NCBI GenBank assembly: GCA_015039465.1
Contig: MU130133.1
Coordinates: 75,029-139,028 of the forward strand
Origin: Phlegmacium glaucopus
Lineage: Eukaryota > Basidiomycota > Agaricomycetes > Agaricales > Cortinariaceae
Direction: 5' to 3'
Length of the DNA stretch: 64,000 bases
In this document: positions 11,679-24,422 of the stretch, piece by piece
Numbering within the stretch: position 1 is the first letter of the stretch
Layout of the letters: every line of letters starts with the position of its first letter
Made by a program: the position numbers and the translations under genes
The notes under the pieces: generated by a model
Database searches by the model: none
Seen by the model: only the letters and a program-made list of their open reading frames with translations
Told to the model about the DNA's origin: nothing

Positions 11679-12093
11679 GTACCTTGTTGAGCATCGACAA
11701 ACAACCCACCACAGGTGAACCGAAAAAACACTCCTTTGGTCTTGGAAGCATCATATCATCCTCGCAGGGATCTCTTTGGCCTCGCGTAATAACGCCGAAA
11801 TTCCATCAGGAAAGAACAATGAAACAATGACCCACAAACGGAACACTTTCAACACCGTGGTCCTCATTGTGCCACCCGTAGCGCGGGAAATGTCATAAAA
11901 CAGTCCTAGACCAAGTATAGATTTCCCCACGAATTCTACTCTACGACTCATTACGGCCAGTGGCACCAAACCCGTTCTTTTGCGACTTTCACTTTCATTT
12001 TCTCCTTCTGGTTGTTCTCTGACTTCAGTCACTCTTTCACACACACACACACTCTCTTTACTCTTTTTTTTTTCCTCCCCCCACTGATTCATC

Positions 12094-13969
12094 ATGAAAC
12101 TGGAGGAACTTGATTCGGAGAATCAATTCAGCCGATATACTAGTTTTACGACTACAACCCAAACCCCCAGCTATCGGATCCCAAACTCCCGCCTTCCTGA
12201 ACAAGGGCTTTCTCAATCTATACGGCGTCAACACACTGCCGAGTCAGTCTGCTGCGTCCAGTCTGGGAACGGGAGGGATACAGATTATGAATATAATGAA
12301 CGCAGTTTGCCATTTCGCCAACGCACTAATTCTACGACTTCCGTCGAAACCATTCGAACACGGCCCACCACTGACAAACTCCGGAACGCTGCTACGGATG
12401 CGGTAGTAATTCAAGTTGCTCAGAACCCTGCCCCCCGCAACAGCAGTGCCACTCCTACCTCCTCTTCGATCAATCACGAGTTTAAACAAAAACCCTTCTT
12501 TCAACCCACACAGTCTTCAGCTCTCTCACTCACTACTGCTAATACGAAAGGTCCTCAAAAAAAGAAAATCAGCAAAGGTGGCAGTGGCCCGGTGCCGAAA
12601 CCACTACCGACGATTTTCAATGTAGGGCAATCGAGTCTTTTATCTGAATCAGTAACTCTACTATCAACTGCTTCAACTACTGCTACTACTCGCTCTGCTT
12701 TCTCTTTTTATGAAATCTCCCTTTGGGACATGGAGACCTTACCATCGATCCTTAGTCTGCCTGATAATTCTACACCCAAAAATAACCCCGCCATGACCGC
12801 ATCCTCGAATTCCTATTCCGCTTCTTCCGGCGCGCCTTTCTCTATTCCTTACGACGACGATGCTGTACTCGGGGACGAATTCCCATTCCCTTTAAACAGG
12901 CACTCCAACGTCATCATTGAGAATATGGGTGTCAAGAAGGCAAAAAACATAAACAAGGGAAGGGAGAGTCTTCTGAACAAACATATTACGACCGTGGGGC
13001 CAGACTTGCATCCACATTCTGGCCCTACATCCTCCCTTGCTCTACGTTCTCTCCGTCAGAATACGGCACCCCTCATTCCGTTTGCACGCCAAACTACCTC
13101 TTTAACGTCATCAAGGTCGGACACCCCCACAGGTCCTTCCTCATCTAGGAAAGACGCTTGGGGTTGTGTGCATCTCGGGGCCGCCGACTGTGAGCTCTCC
13201 ATCGCGTTTCCCAAGACATCACATTACGAAGCATGGGATTTGGGTGACGAGTACGTATCTCCGAGTCATTTAACACTCTTAAAATGTTTCTAATTGCAAT
13301 CATACTTTTTTTCTTCATGTTCGTAGTGCTTTCTTTTCATGCCCTATATTCCTCTGCCTCATGGCTAAAGACCCACGCATATGGACTGGAACACCGATTT
13401 CTCTACCCGATGTAAGCCTGATTGATATTAGATGCGACGATCTCCCCGTCCCAAGCTCTATGACCGTATATGACCCCACCATTGAATACGCAGTTCAATG
13501 CATATTTCCCCAAAAAAAGGCTTGGGACAGAGCTTCCTTCTCGTCGTTTGATAGGCAAAAGACCCCTAGTCCTTTTGTTGTTGACTCTAAGGAAATCACG
13601 ATCGATGGTAGATGGGAGAGGATTTATACCAAACCAAAAGTAGAAGGTCGTGGTCAGACGCAAATTCTCCACCCTGGAGATGCCACTAAGAACAACAACA
13701 ATCGGAATGGAGGCGCGCCTGATGAGACGACTGGGCGAGGATGGTATTTAAAAATTTGGATCCCCATTCCCGCTCGGTTATTTTTGAAACGGGAAACTAG
13801 AATTTTCGAGATAAGAGCTAGTGTTTGGATGATGGGTGATGAGGAACGCATGTTGAGTGCGATGGATTTGGAAGGAGGAGAGGAAGATTTCCCTCTTGAA
13901 GCTGAAGCAGAGATGACGGTGTCGCATTTGAGGAGTGAGAGGGAGATGATGATGATGAACATGTTCTAG
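12094..13969 (+). CDS. Hypothetical protein, 599 aa, two exons
   Basis: Exon 1 (12094-13250) and exon 2 (13327-13969) join in frame across a 76-nt intron (GTACGT..CGTAG), giving 600 codons including the stop. The ATG follows a CT-rich, CA-repeat leader. The first 250 residues are rich in Ser, Thr, Pro and Asn and look disordered. A more ordered region starts near residue 350 (WGCVHLGAADCELSIAF) and runs into exon 2 (WYLKIWIPIPARLFL, then IFEIRASVWMMG). The tail is acidic and ends in a run of Met. I do not recognise the family. The coding constraint is supported by a paralogue at 5715-6875 that aligns through exon 1 but has decayed. Confidence 0.7.
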
Positions 13970-14576
13970 ACCCGAAGTTTTTTCACTGCTTGGATTTTTT
14001 TCTTTCATCGACTTTTTCTTTCATCGGCTTTTTCCTTCATCAATCATATATTTTTTTGTAGCATTTTTATTTGAAATTTCAATATTTTTATCTTTATATC
14101 ATACACATCTATCTTGTAGCCTTTACCATCCCAGACAATCTTCTTCTATACCTTACACTCTATTTTGCATTCGGGGGCCGTATACTAGTATAGTCATTAT
14201 AACTCATACCGATATTTCTGATTCATTGTGACTATCATCGATATAATAGATTTGCTGTGCAGGGAACGTTGTGCGACATAGATCTTTGATTTTTTTACCC
14301 ATGGAAACTGTTAGAAAAAATTGTATAGCCAAAGCGTGGATGGTAAAGGATACAACAAAACTATCAAAGTCGAGTTTCAAAGTGCAGTATACATAATGGA
14401 GACGAAAAAGATTTGAACCCGACCCCATCCCGTACACGGGTAATAATATATAGACGCGGGTTTCTCCAGCTCCGTTGTCACGGGGGGTAGTAATGTCCGG
14501 TGACTCTCCAGATAGGAAGTAGTTCATATGTTGTTGTCGCGTTCGAATACACAGTGCGGAACTGTAGCCTCCGAAA
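13970..14576. other. Convergent intergenic region
   Basis: The region between two genes facing each other is T-rich just after the stop at 13969 (repeated CTTTTTCTTTCATCG), which is compatible with 3' end formation. A minus-strand open frame at 14204-14629 overlaps the end of the next gene and has no support. Confidence 0.4.
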
Positions 14577-15591
14577 TCACGTATCATTGATGATCTCTGA
14601 GCGCAAAGCCTCAAATCTCCGTCCTTCATCTTCCGCTCTCTCCACCGTCTTGACTAGTTTCTCTTCTCTCACTTGAAGACGTTGCTCCATGCCTAATATT
14701 AGCATGCGTACTTGTTCGATTTGTGCTAGATTCAACGATTGCTGTTGAGGGTGTTCAGGACTTCGGTTCGCAACCCTGCTGTCTGGTCTTGGAGAGGGTG
14801 AGGGAGAGTAAGTGTGCCGTGCCATGTTGAGCGTTAGAGGAGAACTGATGGTGTTGGAACGTTGATGCATCATGCTAGGACGGGATGAGGGTAGCGGTGC
14901 TATTTCGAGGTTAGCCTACAGGGTTTTTATTAGTATATATGGATCGGAAGGTTACTACTACTGGGAGAGAGAAGGGCGGACCTGCCAGTTTTCTCCAGCA
15001 ATGCGGGCGAGTTCACGTTCAAGCATTTTCTCGCGGTTTTTAGCTCTATTGGAAGCATGATTCAGGTAATGCAATCCTATACCCCAAAGCGAGGGAACGT
15101 GATGCATACCGTTCCAAGTCACTCATACATTTCTCGTTTTCCCTTAGTGTACCCTGAAGCAAAAGTTCAAGATTCTTGTGCTCCTTCTGAATCTCCTGGA
15201 TCCTTTCTATTGGCGGTCGTTGGGCAAGTTGGTCTTGAAGAGCTTGAACTGTGAGTTGTAGCTATATATTTATATAACCAAAACGATTGTGAGTTAGATA
15301 TCAAAACATCAAAGTTTGCGTACATAAACGCACTCTATCGCATTCTCGTTCCTTGTCTATCAACTGTTTCCGTAATACGTCCTCGACTGATTCTTCACCT
15401 TCCCGGAGGATCCCAAGATCGTCCACTGCTAGAGCAAGAGATGGCCTTGGGTAGTGTCTTACGCTTTGTGCTCGTCGCATCATATGTTCATGTGCCACCC
15501 GATGGAATAACGATTTGGATTGGGAAGGGACCACGGTAGTTAATATGAGGAAGCCCAAGATGAACGTGTTCAATGACAATGATGTATGCAA
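14577..15591 (-). CDS. Coiled-coil protein, 270 aa, four exons
   Basis: Exons 15591-15334, 15261-15110, 15045-14982 and 14915-14577 join in frame, with introns of 64-72 nt that carry CTAAC or CTAAT branch-like sites. The product has an N-terminal hydrophobic segment (residues about 8-25, TFILGFLILTTVV), compatible with a membrane anchor. Charged heptad-like sequence follows (LQLTVQALQDQLAQRPPIER, then IQKEHKNLELLLQGTLRENE), then a Ser/Pro-rich linker, and a second helix near the C-terminus (QIEQVRMLILGMEQRLQVRE). The charge pattern continuing smoothly across three splice junctions supports the model. I do not recognise the family. The start could lie further upstream. Confidence 0.7.
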
Positions 15592-16563
15592 GGCGCACGA
15601 CGCGATGAGGTCACGTGCCTTGAGATCGACGCGTCTGCAAGATGAATTATGACGCTATATCTAGTGGGGATGGCCACCTCCTGTTATGGCTGCGGGAGCG
15701 TCACGTCACGTCACACAGCCAAAAGTGTGACAAACTGTGAAACACATGAATCTTTTGTTGCTCACTCAGTTTTGCATGCTTTACCTTGATTCTTTTTAGT
15801 GTAAAAAAGTGTTAAAATATATTAGTTGGTCTTTAAAGCTTGGTTTACACGAAGCTAATCACCGCGAGGGTTAAATCGCCTAGTTTTTTCGGCCACGCCT
15901 TCTTTCACAGGCACTTAGGCTCCGGCCTCCTTTAGTCTTACTCAGCGGTCTCAGTGTTTCGTAGTTATCCAATCATTGTCTCACCTTTGTCTTACTTCCT
16001 GTCTTACAAAGCTTGCCCATTGTGCGAGAGTTCTCCTTAGCCTCTCTCTCTCGTGCTTTGGGTAAGACTTTTACTCTTGCTTTGCTACTGTAGCTCTCAT
16101 TCTCTTCGTGCTTGTAGCTGTCTGGTTTTTCTGCTTACCCTCCCTTTCCCACCTGTGGTAGCTTTCCTCGCGCTCTGTGCCTTTTTTCCCTTCGGGTTTT
16201 TGCACTGTGCAGAGGTTTTAACGCACCCACTTCGTTCTTTTCTTTTCTTAATCTCTCTTCTCGTTTTTCTCTATGTACCTATACTGTATTAGACCTGCAT
16301 CGTACTTAAGCCGTCACGCGCAATCTTTATTTCGGGAGCACCGCTGGGCTCAGGGTGTTCCCATTTTCCGGCTACCTAGGCTCCCTCGTACGCCCCGAGC
16401 AGGTGATTAGAAGCTTTTAAAATCATAATTTATTGTCCAAATAACTAAGTTAAAGTGACATAAACTACCTAATCATCATTCCCATGACTCCCATATCCTC
16501 ATTTCCTTCTTCTGAGAAGTCAAATGCCTCCCCAGACTCAGAACAGTATCTTCTGAATTTCCC
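15592..16563. other. Gene-free stretch
   Basis: The likely promoter of the minus-strand coiled-coil gene contains GGTCACGTGCC (about 15610), an E-box. Overlapping ACGTC repeats follow near 15700-15715. From 15880 to 16420 the sequence is pyrimidine-rich on the plus strand. I see no coding frame or clear transposon end. Confidence 0.4.
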
Positions 16564-17808
16564 TAGATACTAGATAGGGGGGTGACCAATACCCGAGTTA
16601 TGTGACACCATGTCACACAGGCATCACATAGGTGTCACACATGAAATATTGAGACATGGCTCTCATTCCTCACACAACATTTAATAGGATGTTTTTAAGT
16701 TGAAAATGGTACATAAAGAGTAGTTTGAATCAGAAACTGCAAGTTGAATACAACCAATATATCTCTTTGTGGCCATAATGATGATTCCCCTGCTAAATCT
16801 GAGTGCTGAGATGTCTACCCTTTATAACTCTCCAGCACCTCAAATATGAGACTTGTTTTGCTGGAATAAATTATTCTAAATGTTATTATGAACATTTCTA
16901 TCAGGTTAGAAATTTTATATTTGTCCATTGAGGTCATTATTTCAAGGTATATGCATCATTATCTTATGCTTACAGTGTGAAATTAAAAATTCTGAGCTGA
17001 TAGGCATGTTAAGAATCAAAAAATACATATATTATGTCACCAAAACTAGTTGCAAAAGTGCATTGGTGAAATGTTATAAGAGCCACTACTTTTTCTCCAT
17101 TTAGGTGGGCACAGAAGTATTTACCCAAAAAAGAACATGGATAATGGATGTGGAGATGGAGTTTTGGCTCAGATATATGGTGGTTTCAGAGGAAAGGAGA
17201 TTAAGCCATGAAGCAAAGGTGCTATGTGTTGCATACATGTACCCATGTTCATTTTTGGGGTGGCTGTGCCCACCAGAAAAAGTAGTGGCTCTTATAACAT
17301 TTCACCAATGCACTTTTGCAACTAGTTTTGGTGACATAATATATGTATTTTTTGATTCTTAACATGCCTATCAGCTCAGAATTTTTAATTTCACACTGTA
17401 AGCATAAGATAATGATGCATATACCTTGAAATAATGACCTCAATGGACAAATATAAAATTTCTAACCTGATAGAAATGTTCATAATAACATTTAGAATAA
17501 TTTATTCCAGCAAAACAAGTCTCATATTTGAGGTGCTGGAGAGGTATAAAGGGTAGACATCTCAGCACTCAGATTTAGCAGGGGAATCATCATTATGGCC
17601 ACAAAGAGATATATTGGTTGTATTCAACTTGCAGTTTCTGATTCAAACTACTCTTTATGTACCATTTTCAACTTAAAAACATCCTATTAAATGTTGTGTG
17701 AGGAATGAGAGCCATGTCTCAATATTTCATGTGTGACACCTACGTGACGCCTGTGTGACATGATGTCACATAACTCGGGCACTGGTCACCCCCATATCTA
17801 GTATCTAC
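16564..17808. mobile_element. Near-perfect inverted-repeat (foldback) element
   Basis: Two arms of about 520 bp (16577-17097 and 17274-17795) are almost identical in inverted orientation around a 176-bp spacer. The outer ends read TAGATACTAGATA then GGGGGTGACC on each side, and weaker inverted similarity extends further out to about 16520 and 17860. There is no transposase frame. I found no unambiguous target duplication because the flanks themselves are inverted copies. It would form a very long hairpin as RNA. Confidence 0.85.
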
Positions 17809-18180
17809 GAAAATTCAAAAAAAACTGTTCTGACCCTGGGAGGCATTTTGATTCAGGAGAGACTTGGTAAGAGAAAATCGTCGTTGAAATTGGAATATAA
17901 TTACAAATCAGATCATTTGAAATTGAATCGTCTATGAGTGAATCGCGAATCAAAAGGTTGAGACGATCCAAAAAGGGACGATTCAACTAGTAGTTGGTAT
18001 AGTGAGTATAGCGGAAGGAAAAAGACTTGAAGTCCGTAGATTATTCTAGAAGTGATGTTGAACACGACGATGCCACATTATCTACCTCCTTGCCAAAACT
18101 TGAATCAACGTCAAAGTGAAGGAGAGATAGCTGTTGGAATATTTGATCTATCATGTCATAGTACTACCTTTGCTTTCATT

Positions 18181-18845
18181 TTAGTGATGCCAAAGTTCAG
18201 TTCAGTTTGGTTCTTCAACCATTTTTGAAGAACCGAGAACCGAACTGAAGGGTCCCAAACTGAACTGAACTGGAACCGAAACCAGAACCAATAGAACCGG
18301 TTATGTCGGTTCTGTCTGGTTCTAGGACTGGTTTGAACTGTTGAACTGATAAAAAAAAACTTTTAAATTATATTCTTTCAATACAGTGGTGACAATACTT
18401 TATTTTATCATACTTGTTAGGGCAACTGCGATGCTGACTTAGTCAATGCAAGCTAGCAGGGGATCCAAAGTTAATAATATTTCAGAAAAGATATCTACAA
18501 GTGACTTACCTAGCAGGGGATCCAAAGAGGAAAGGATGGGGATCCCTGCTAGGCTGGGGGTGTTTAAGTACTAATATGGACATAACAGAGATATAAAATA
18601 AATAAAGGAATGATACGATAATAATTAATTAATTAAATAAGAAGTGGTGTGATATGAAAAATAGAAATAAAAGACAGAATGAATTGGAGGATCGGAGTTG
18701 GAGCGGAACTACGGGGTCTCGGGGTAAACCGGTGACAAAAGCGGAGTTGGATGGAAGGTCGGAGGTTGTTGGAAAGGTGGGGTGTATGATTCTAAGGTTG
18801 AGGTTTGGGTTAAAGTCAGGTGTCCCCTAACAATACTAAGCTATT
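18181..18845. mobile_element. Fragment of the GGTTC-rich hAT MITE family
   Basis: The left end (TAGTGATGCCAAAGTTCAG) and an internal block around 18518-18600 match the 3779-5001 element, and the similarity ends near CCTAACAATACTAAG at about 18845. The expected right TIR is missing, so the copy is truncated. Confidence 0.65.
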
Positions 18846-20179
18846 GCTAGTCTACCAGCATTAATAAAATACAAAAATAACCCCCTTATGAGAGCAGGAT
18901 GCTGTCATTGGTAGTTGTCACAAATACACTATGTTGGAATCATTCACAACAAAAAACTACGCGGTATAAACCGTTGTGAGTATTGTATATAAACACTAAC
19001 CAGAGATCAGTGGACCAGTCTTTAGGTCAAGAGACTCCCTGTTGTTTGTTTAGGGAAGGTGTAACCTTGACTTATAACACACTTGAAAGGTGGTTGAGGC
19101 ACAAGAGTAAGGAAGAGGATGAGGATGAAAAAGAAAGAGTCTTTGGTGAGACTATAGTGGTTGACAGTAGAGGACAGTGACAGTAAGGGACTGAAAAAGC
19201 GAACTTAGAGGGAGGAATTCACTGGAATTCCACTGAGAGGATGACTGTTGGGGAGTAAGAATGAATTGAGATAAATTACCTATCCTGGTACAAAAGAGCA
19301 GTATTTATACCCTAAGGATGAGGCTATGTAGAACAATAAAAAAAAAGAAGTACGTGCTGTCAAAGGAAGAAAGATAAAGAGAGGACAGCTGCGAGAAGAA
19401 AAGAACAATGGAAAAGAAGAAGGAACAATTAAAAAAATCTGTAAAGTGTCAAAGTGCGAGAGAAAAGAAAAGAAGGCAGTGTACATAGTCCAATAGCAAA
19501 AATATATCAACTCCATAGGCATGTGGTCATGTCAAAAATGTGAAAGGTCCTGAGTCAACACTTAGCCTTGTTCCCAAGAAAACACTACTTGCCCATGATC
19601 CCATGTCGCACAGCCTTGATAACACTTGACACACTGTGAGAATAATCCTCTGCTGCTGATTCATCTGCAATTCCTGCTTAGTCGTGATCCTCCTGGACTT
19701 CCTAAGTTGTCATAAAGAGGGTGGGAAGGCTTCATGTACTGTGTGAATGATGGTTTTGGTAGTGAATGATAAGATAAGAGGTAGATAATCGAGGATAGGG
19801 GACTGAGTGAGATCCAAGAGCGAGGGATAGCAAGATAGATGGCTGAGGGGAAGACTTGTGGGTCCATAGCCACAACAACAATGACAAAGCCTTTTACATA
19901 ATGGGAGATGTAGTTGATGCATCCATAAAGGGGCTGTTCTTGAAATGATGGACCAAAGATATGATCAAACGTGAGCCGATGACCGATGCAAATAGTAAAT
20001 TGATCGCTTTGTTGGATCACTAACCAAGGAACAAATGGATGGTAGATGCTTAGGAGCATGTCGATAGTGAAAATGATGGAGAGCATAGTGTGAGACATTG
20101 AGAGTATGATGAGCGATGAGGGTGATAACGTTGAACGAATGAGTTGTCGACCAGGAACACGATTCAGGGCCACTTCCAA
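18846..20179. other. Gene-free stretch, possible LTR-like remains
   Basis: A TATAAATA on the minus strand (about 19308) lies between TGTTGGGG (19246) and a GACACA end near 19632, like an LTR, but I found no matching target duplication. Open frames on the minus strand (19661-20366) have no family support and border a decayed LINE. Confidence 0.35.
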
Positions 20180-20274
20180 AATAGGTAAGTGAATTCAAAG
20201 TCCGCTTATTTTCATGATGGCGACTTTTAAGCTTTCTTCTCATGCTACCAATCAGTATTGGTGCGCGATAGCAG

Positions 20275-21223
20275 GTGGATAATGTGTTCTGTTCAGCAGA
20301 ACTAAGCAGGGCATTCATATCATGCAATACCAAACCACACCTACAACCACATAAGACAGACCACATGCCAATACTATGTCAGCTGGAGATAGAACCAAAA
20401 CGAACAATGCACATAGACAAATTCAACTACAAAATGATGAACTGGGAAGAATTTTGAACATCGCTAGAGGAAGAATTAGCACACATCAAAGATCCAGTGG
20501 AATTCACATCAACAGAACAATTTCAAACCAAACTATTGCAACTAGACAACACAATTAAAGCAGTAGTGCAGAAACACGTCCCAATAACAAAGTTCAGTCC
20601 ATACTCAAAGAGATGGTGGACCAAAGAGTTAGCTGGGCTAAAGAAAGAAAAAGAAAAATGGGCGAGGAAATCATATGAATGAAGAGCATTAAACGAGGAC
20701 CCAACACATGAATCATATAGGCAGGCACATAACAAATATTCACAGGCATTACGCACCACCAAATCAGAGCACTGGATAGAGTGGTTAGAGTCACTAGACA
20801 AGGAAGGAGTATGGACAGCAAACAGAATGACATCAGGCCCAGCCACAGACAGAGGAAATTTCAGGGTACCAATGCTACAAGTAAGGGACCCCATAACCAA
20901 GGAGCTGTTGTGAGGCCTATACCAACAAAGACAAAGGAAAGATGCTGTATAAGCTATTCTTCCCCAAACATACAGCGCCAGCAGCAACAGTTCCCACAAT
21001 ACTGTACCCACCGGAGAAATGGGTGTATGAACCAACGATGGATGAACAAATAAACCGAGCAATAAAGAAAATGAAGCCATGGAAAGTGACTAGATCAGGA
21101 ACTGTTCCAAATTCAGTATTCATCCACACACGAGAAATGATAGTGCCACACCTTGGCCCACTCTTTAGAGCCACGGACACACTCAAATTCTATCCCAATG
21201 ACTGGCAAATAACAGAAACACCA
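20275..21223 (+). pseudogene. LINE ORF2, endonuclease C-terminus and linker
   Basis: The frame reads VDNVFCSAELSRAFISCN, then TDHMPILCQLEIEPK. This is the C-terminal SDH motif of an EEP-type LINE endonuclease, with Thr replacing Ser. The linker follows (FSPYSKRWWTKELAGLKKEK), typical of the region between endonuclease and reverse transcriptase. In-frame stops occur near 20456, 20680 and 20910, and frames shift after that. It is not functional. Confidence 0.75.
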
Positions 21224-21227
21224 GTAT

Positions 21228-21468
21228 TGTAAGATAGCTAACTTCTGTAGGACTGGAATATAGTATTTCGGGGCTGTATGATATTGGGGGAATGAATAAT
21301 TGTATTCTATGTAGGTTTCTACTGTATTTATACCAACTAGAACAATGACATGAGCCACAGCAAGCAAGGCCACTCGCAGAATGATTGCTAAAACAGGAAG
21401 TCCTTTGTGACAAAGGTCACACAATGTGATGTTTGTGATCCGCGCCTAACCGTTTGTCCTTCCTTACA
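21228..21468 (-). repeat. LTR, downstream copy in element orientation
   Basis: This 241-bp LTR is followed on the plus strand by CCTCCCCCTC, which would be a polypurine tract on the minus strand, consistent with a minus-strand element. Confidence 0.85.
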
Positions 21469-21575
21469 CCTCCCCCTCACTTTAAATACCAACCTTCCTT
21501 GGTTGCCCGGTAAGTGTTGTCAATCATTGTGGTGTATTGTTGCTAATTTTTTCGTCATCAATGATTTCAGTGACA

Positions 21576-24374
21576 TCAATCCGATTCTGAGATATGGAGT
21601 AATCCAGTGGGCGCTTGCTTTTCCCTATCACCTTCGTCATCTCCACCCATCTCACCTTCTTTGTCATCTCTTGTTCCTCTGTTGTCTCTCCTGCTCCACA
21701 ATTCCTGCCTCTGAACTCGTTGATCTCGATGCCTCGATCGCCTGTTTTTCAACCTAACACCCTTCCACCATGGGATCTCCAATAAAACTTGAAACAACAG
21801 CCTTGGGATGACGACTGCATGCACACAAATCCAATCCACTTCAAACTTCCTATCCTTAGTATCCTCCCACCTCGTCCGTTCCCACGTTCACCATTTCCAT
21901 GATCATATCCCTACTTCCATCGAGTTCTATCCTTTGCTCTTGAGGTAAGTTTTCTCTGTTATCTGTGATTTCGAACCATTCATCTAATAATGTCATTTTG
22001 TGCTCCCCTTCAATCTCTAGGTTTTCTTTTCCTTGTAAAGGAATTGTATTTGTTGACGGCTCGCCAATCTCGGTTATCGGGGGTGTATTGGCCATAGGAC
22101 TCTTGCAGGTATGCATCCCTTTTGTTATTTGATCGCTCGCTTCCTCATTAACTGCTTGTAGGTTTTGATCTTTGTTACTAGTTTCATCACGTAGCAGGGG
22201 TTGCTGCTGGGTTTCCAGGTTGACAGTTTTGCATGCAAGTTGGTCCATTTGGGTGAATTCTGGTTGGTGAGCATGGTATTCTTGGATGATAACGTGAGTT
22301 CATCTGTTGCCTGCATATTTTCATGTCCTAACTCATCGTCTATAGCTGTCTGAGACCGTTCATTATGCATATCACCAGCATGCATGTACTTCTCAATGTC
22401 CTCATCATCTTCAGACCACATCATAGGGTTTTTGCTGAGTGCTTGGTCAACAATGGGGCAATCTTGCATCGGAATGGTACATTCATTTGATGTTTGTTTG
22501 TCTTCTTGAACTGATTTGTCTTTAACAGTTTCTTTGATTCCCAAAACGATTATGGCTGCCGCATTAGTATCAAAATACAACGGTTGGGGAGCTTTTGTGG
22601 AAGTTGATGTGATGGCGATGGGCTTGAAGACATCATCAGGTGTGTTCCTTCTCGCATCTGTGCATTCCCTCAAACTAACCTCCTCCCTCAGCTTCATTTG
22701 TAGCATCTCGACCTCCCTCGTCTTTTCCTCTCCCTTTGTCCTCTTCCAATCCAAGTCCTCCTCACTTGACTCTTCACTCAATTCATGCCTTCTCAACTTC
22801 CTCCTCCTTTCTTTTCTCACAATCTCTTTTTGCTCTCCTCCTTTTTCTTCAGCTCGTCCTTTCTCCCACTCCCCTTTCATTGTGTTGGTCATTGTAGGTT
22901 CTTCTGTTTTTGGCATATCTTCACATTCTAACTTGTTGTCTTCAGCCATTGTGGTATCTGAAACACCCATACATGCTGTATTGATATCGGAATACAAAGG
23001 TGGGGGAGCCTTGGCAGAAGTTGGTGCGACGATGGTAGGCATGGTGGAAAGGTCTTGGGCAAAAACAGTGAGTTCATCGATCATTCAAGTATCTTCATGC
23101 GCTAATTCATTGTTCCCAGCCATCCAGGTATTCAAAGCATTCGTGGTCGCTGCGTCGTTGTCAAAACTCAAAGACACTGGGTACTGTATCACCAGGATCT
23201 CGTGGGACATTTGGATGACAGGGATGGTGTTTGTGGTGGGTTCAAACATGTCATTGGGTTTGTCATCTCGTTTCTTGCCTTCCTCCTTGTGCTCTATCAC
23301 TTTAACCTCTTCCCTCTCCTTTCTAGGTTCTTTCTCTTCTGACTCCAACCGCCACTCTGCTCTCAATTCAATGCTCATATCATCATCGCTTGACTCATCA
23401 CTGGACTCACTACTGGACTCACTGCTGGATTCGTCGCTGGACTTGAATCTTCTTGTAGCCGGTGCCGGTGCCGAACTTTGGGGAGGTAACATTGTGATTT
23501 GCTGTATGTGGTTCCAGCTTGCTGGCAATGGGAGGAACGCTGCGACGGTTGGTGCTATGTGCTGGAGCTCAGCGAATGTGGGGGTGTACAAGGCATCCAT
23601 GATTCAGAGTGATGCTAACTGGCCAGCTAATGCTCCCACTTCGTCGATGGTACTCCTTCTTTCCTTCTCTTTTCTCTTGTTCCTCTTCTATTTTTGCAGT
23701 GAGTTTTTATTATCTTCTTTTTCAACATCCTGTAACTCTCATTGTATCCCTCCAGCCTTTTCCATTGTGCTTTGGTTTCTCGGTCTGCATACTTGACAAT
23801 AACTTTTGACTCTCCCTCGACGTCAACCCATGCTTCTCAGCCACTTCTTCAAAATGCTCAAGGAAGTCCTTGAGCTTGTCTGGATACTGTGAGTTGTAGT
23901 CAGGCGCGCGCTTAGATCCAGGCTCTGGCATAGCTCTGGTTCCTTTGGCCATCATAAGTCTTTCCTTGTTTCTTTTATTTATTCTGGTTGTATTAATGCT
24001 CCTGTTACTGAATTTCTCTTCTGTAGGCTTTTGCGTTTGTCTTGTTGTCCTCTCTGGGATGCCTAAAGACCCTAGCTGCTTTCTTGGATAAGGTATGGTT
24101 CTAGTTTCTCATGCTCGGTCCTCTTGCTTGCTTTCAGTGCTCTTGTGTTTGCCAATCTCGCATTCAGTGATTTCACTCTCAATTTTCTTGCTCTTGGTGC
24201 TCTTGCTTCGGTACTCTCGTGCCTGGTATTCTCGCTTTCGGTGCTCTCATTTTCGGTGCTCTCATTTTGGATGCTCTCACTCTGAGTGTTCTTGCTGATG
24301 GGGTGGCATAGGGTGTATGAGGTGTATATGGTTGAGGTGACCCCAATGTCTTGGGATCCCTTGACTGGGTTCAT
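21576..24374 (-). pseudogene. Gag-like polyprotein of the LTR element, broken frame
   Basis: On the minus strand a gag core reads MPEPGSKRAPDYNSQY, then PDKLKDFLEHFEEVAEKHGL, and after a one-base frameshift VKYADRETKAQWKRLEGY. This matches the retroviral-type gag core of fungal Ty3/Gypsy elements. Further minus-strand frames follow (23600-23085, 23084-22125, 22248-21856, 21839-21576). They are low-complexity, highly charged and rich in Glu and Ser, with repeated acidic and basic blocks, and no zinc knuckle is evident. The frame breaks may be real decay. The long opposite-strand frame at 22516-23796 is its shadow. Confidence 0.6.
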
Positions 24375-24422
24375 GATGGCGGTGGGCTGATGTTACGAGT
24401 TCGACAAGGGGTGGGCTCCAGA

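Noticed and set aside
14204..14629. 141-codon minus-strand frame
   Set aside because: It overlaps the last exon of the coiled-coil gene in another frame and has no conserved features.
18931..19632. Possible LTR (TGTTGGAATC.. or TGTTGGGG.. to ..CA)
   Set aside because: Several TG..CA pairings were tried and none gave a matching 4-6-bp target duplication or a second copy in the window.
19661..20366. Minus-strand frames of 172 and 133 codons
   Set aside because: They are rich in Ser, His and hydrophobic residues with no family. The right part is antisense to LINE endonuclease text, so I treat them as chance frames.
22516..23796. 426-codon open frame on the plus strand
   Set aside because: It is hydrophobic and Ser/Leu-rich because it is the complement of the charged gag-like frames on the minus strand inside the LTR element. 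The gag core motif and LTR polarity support the minus strand.
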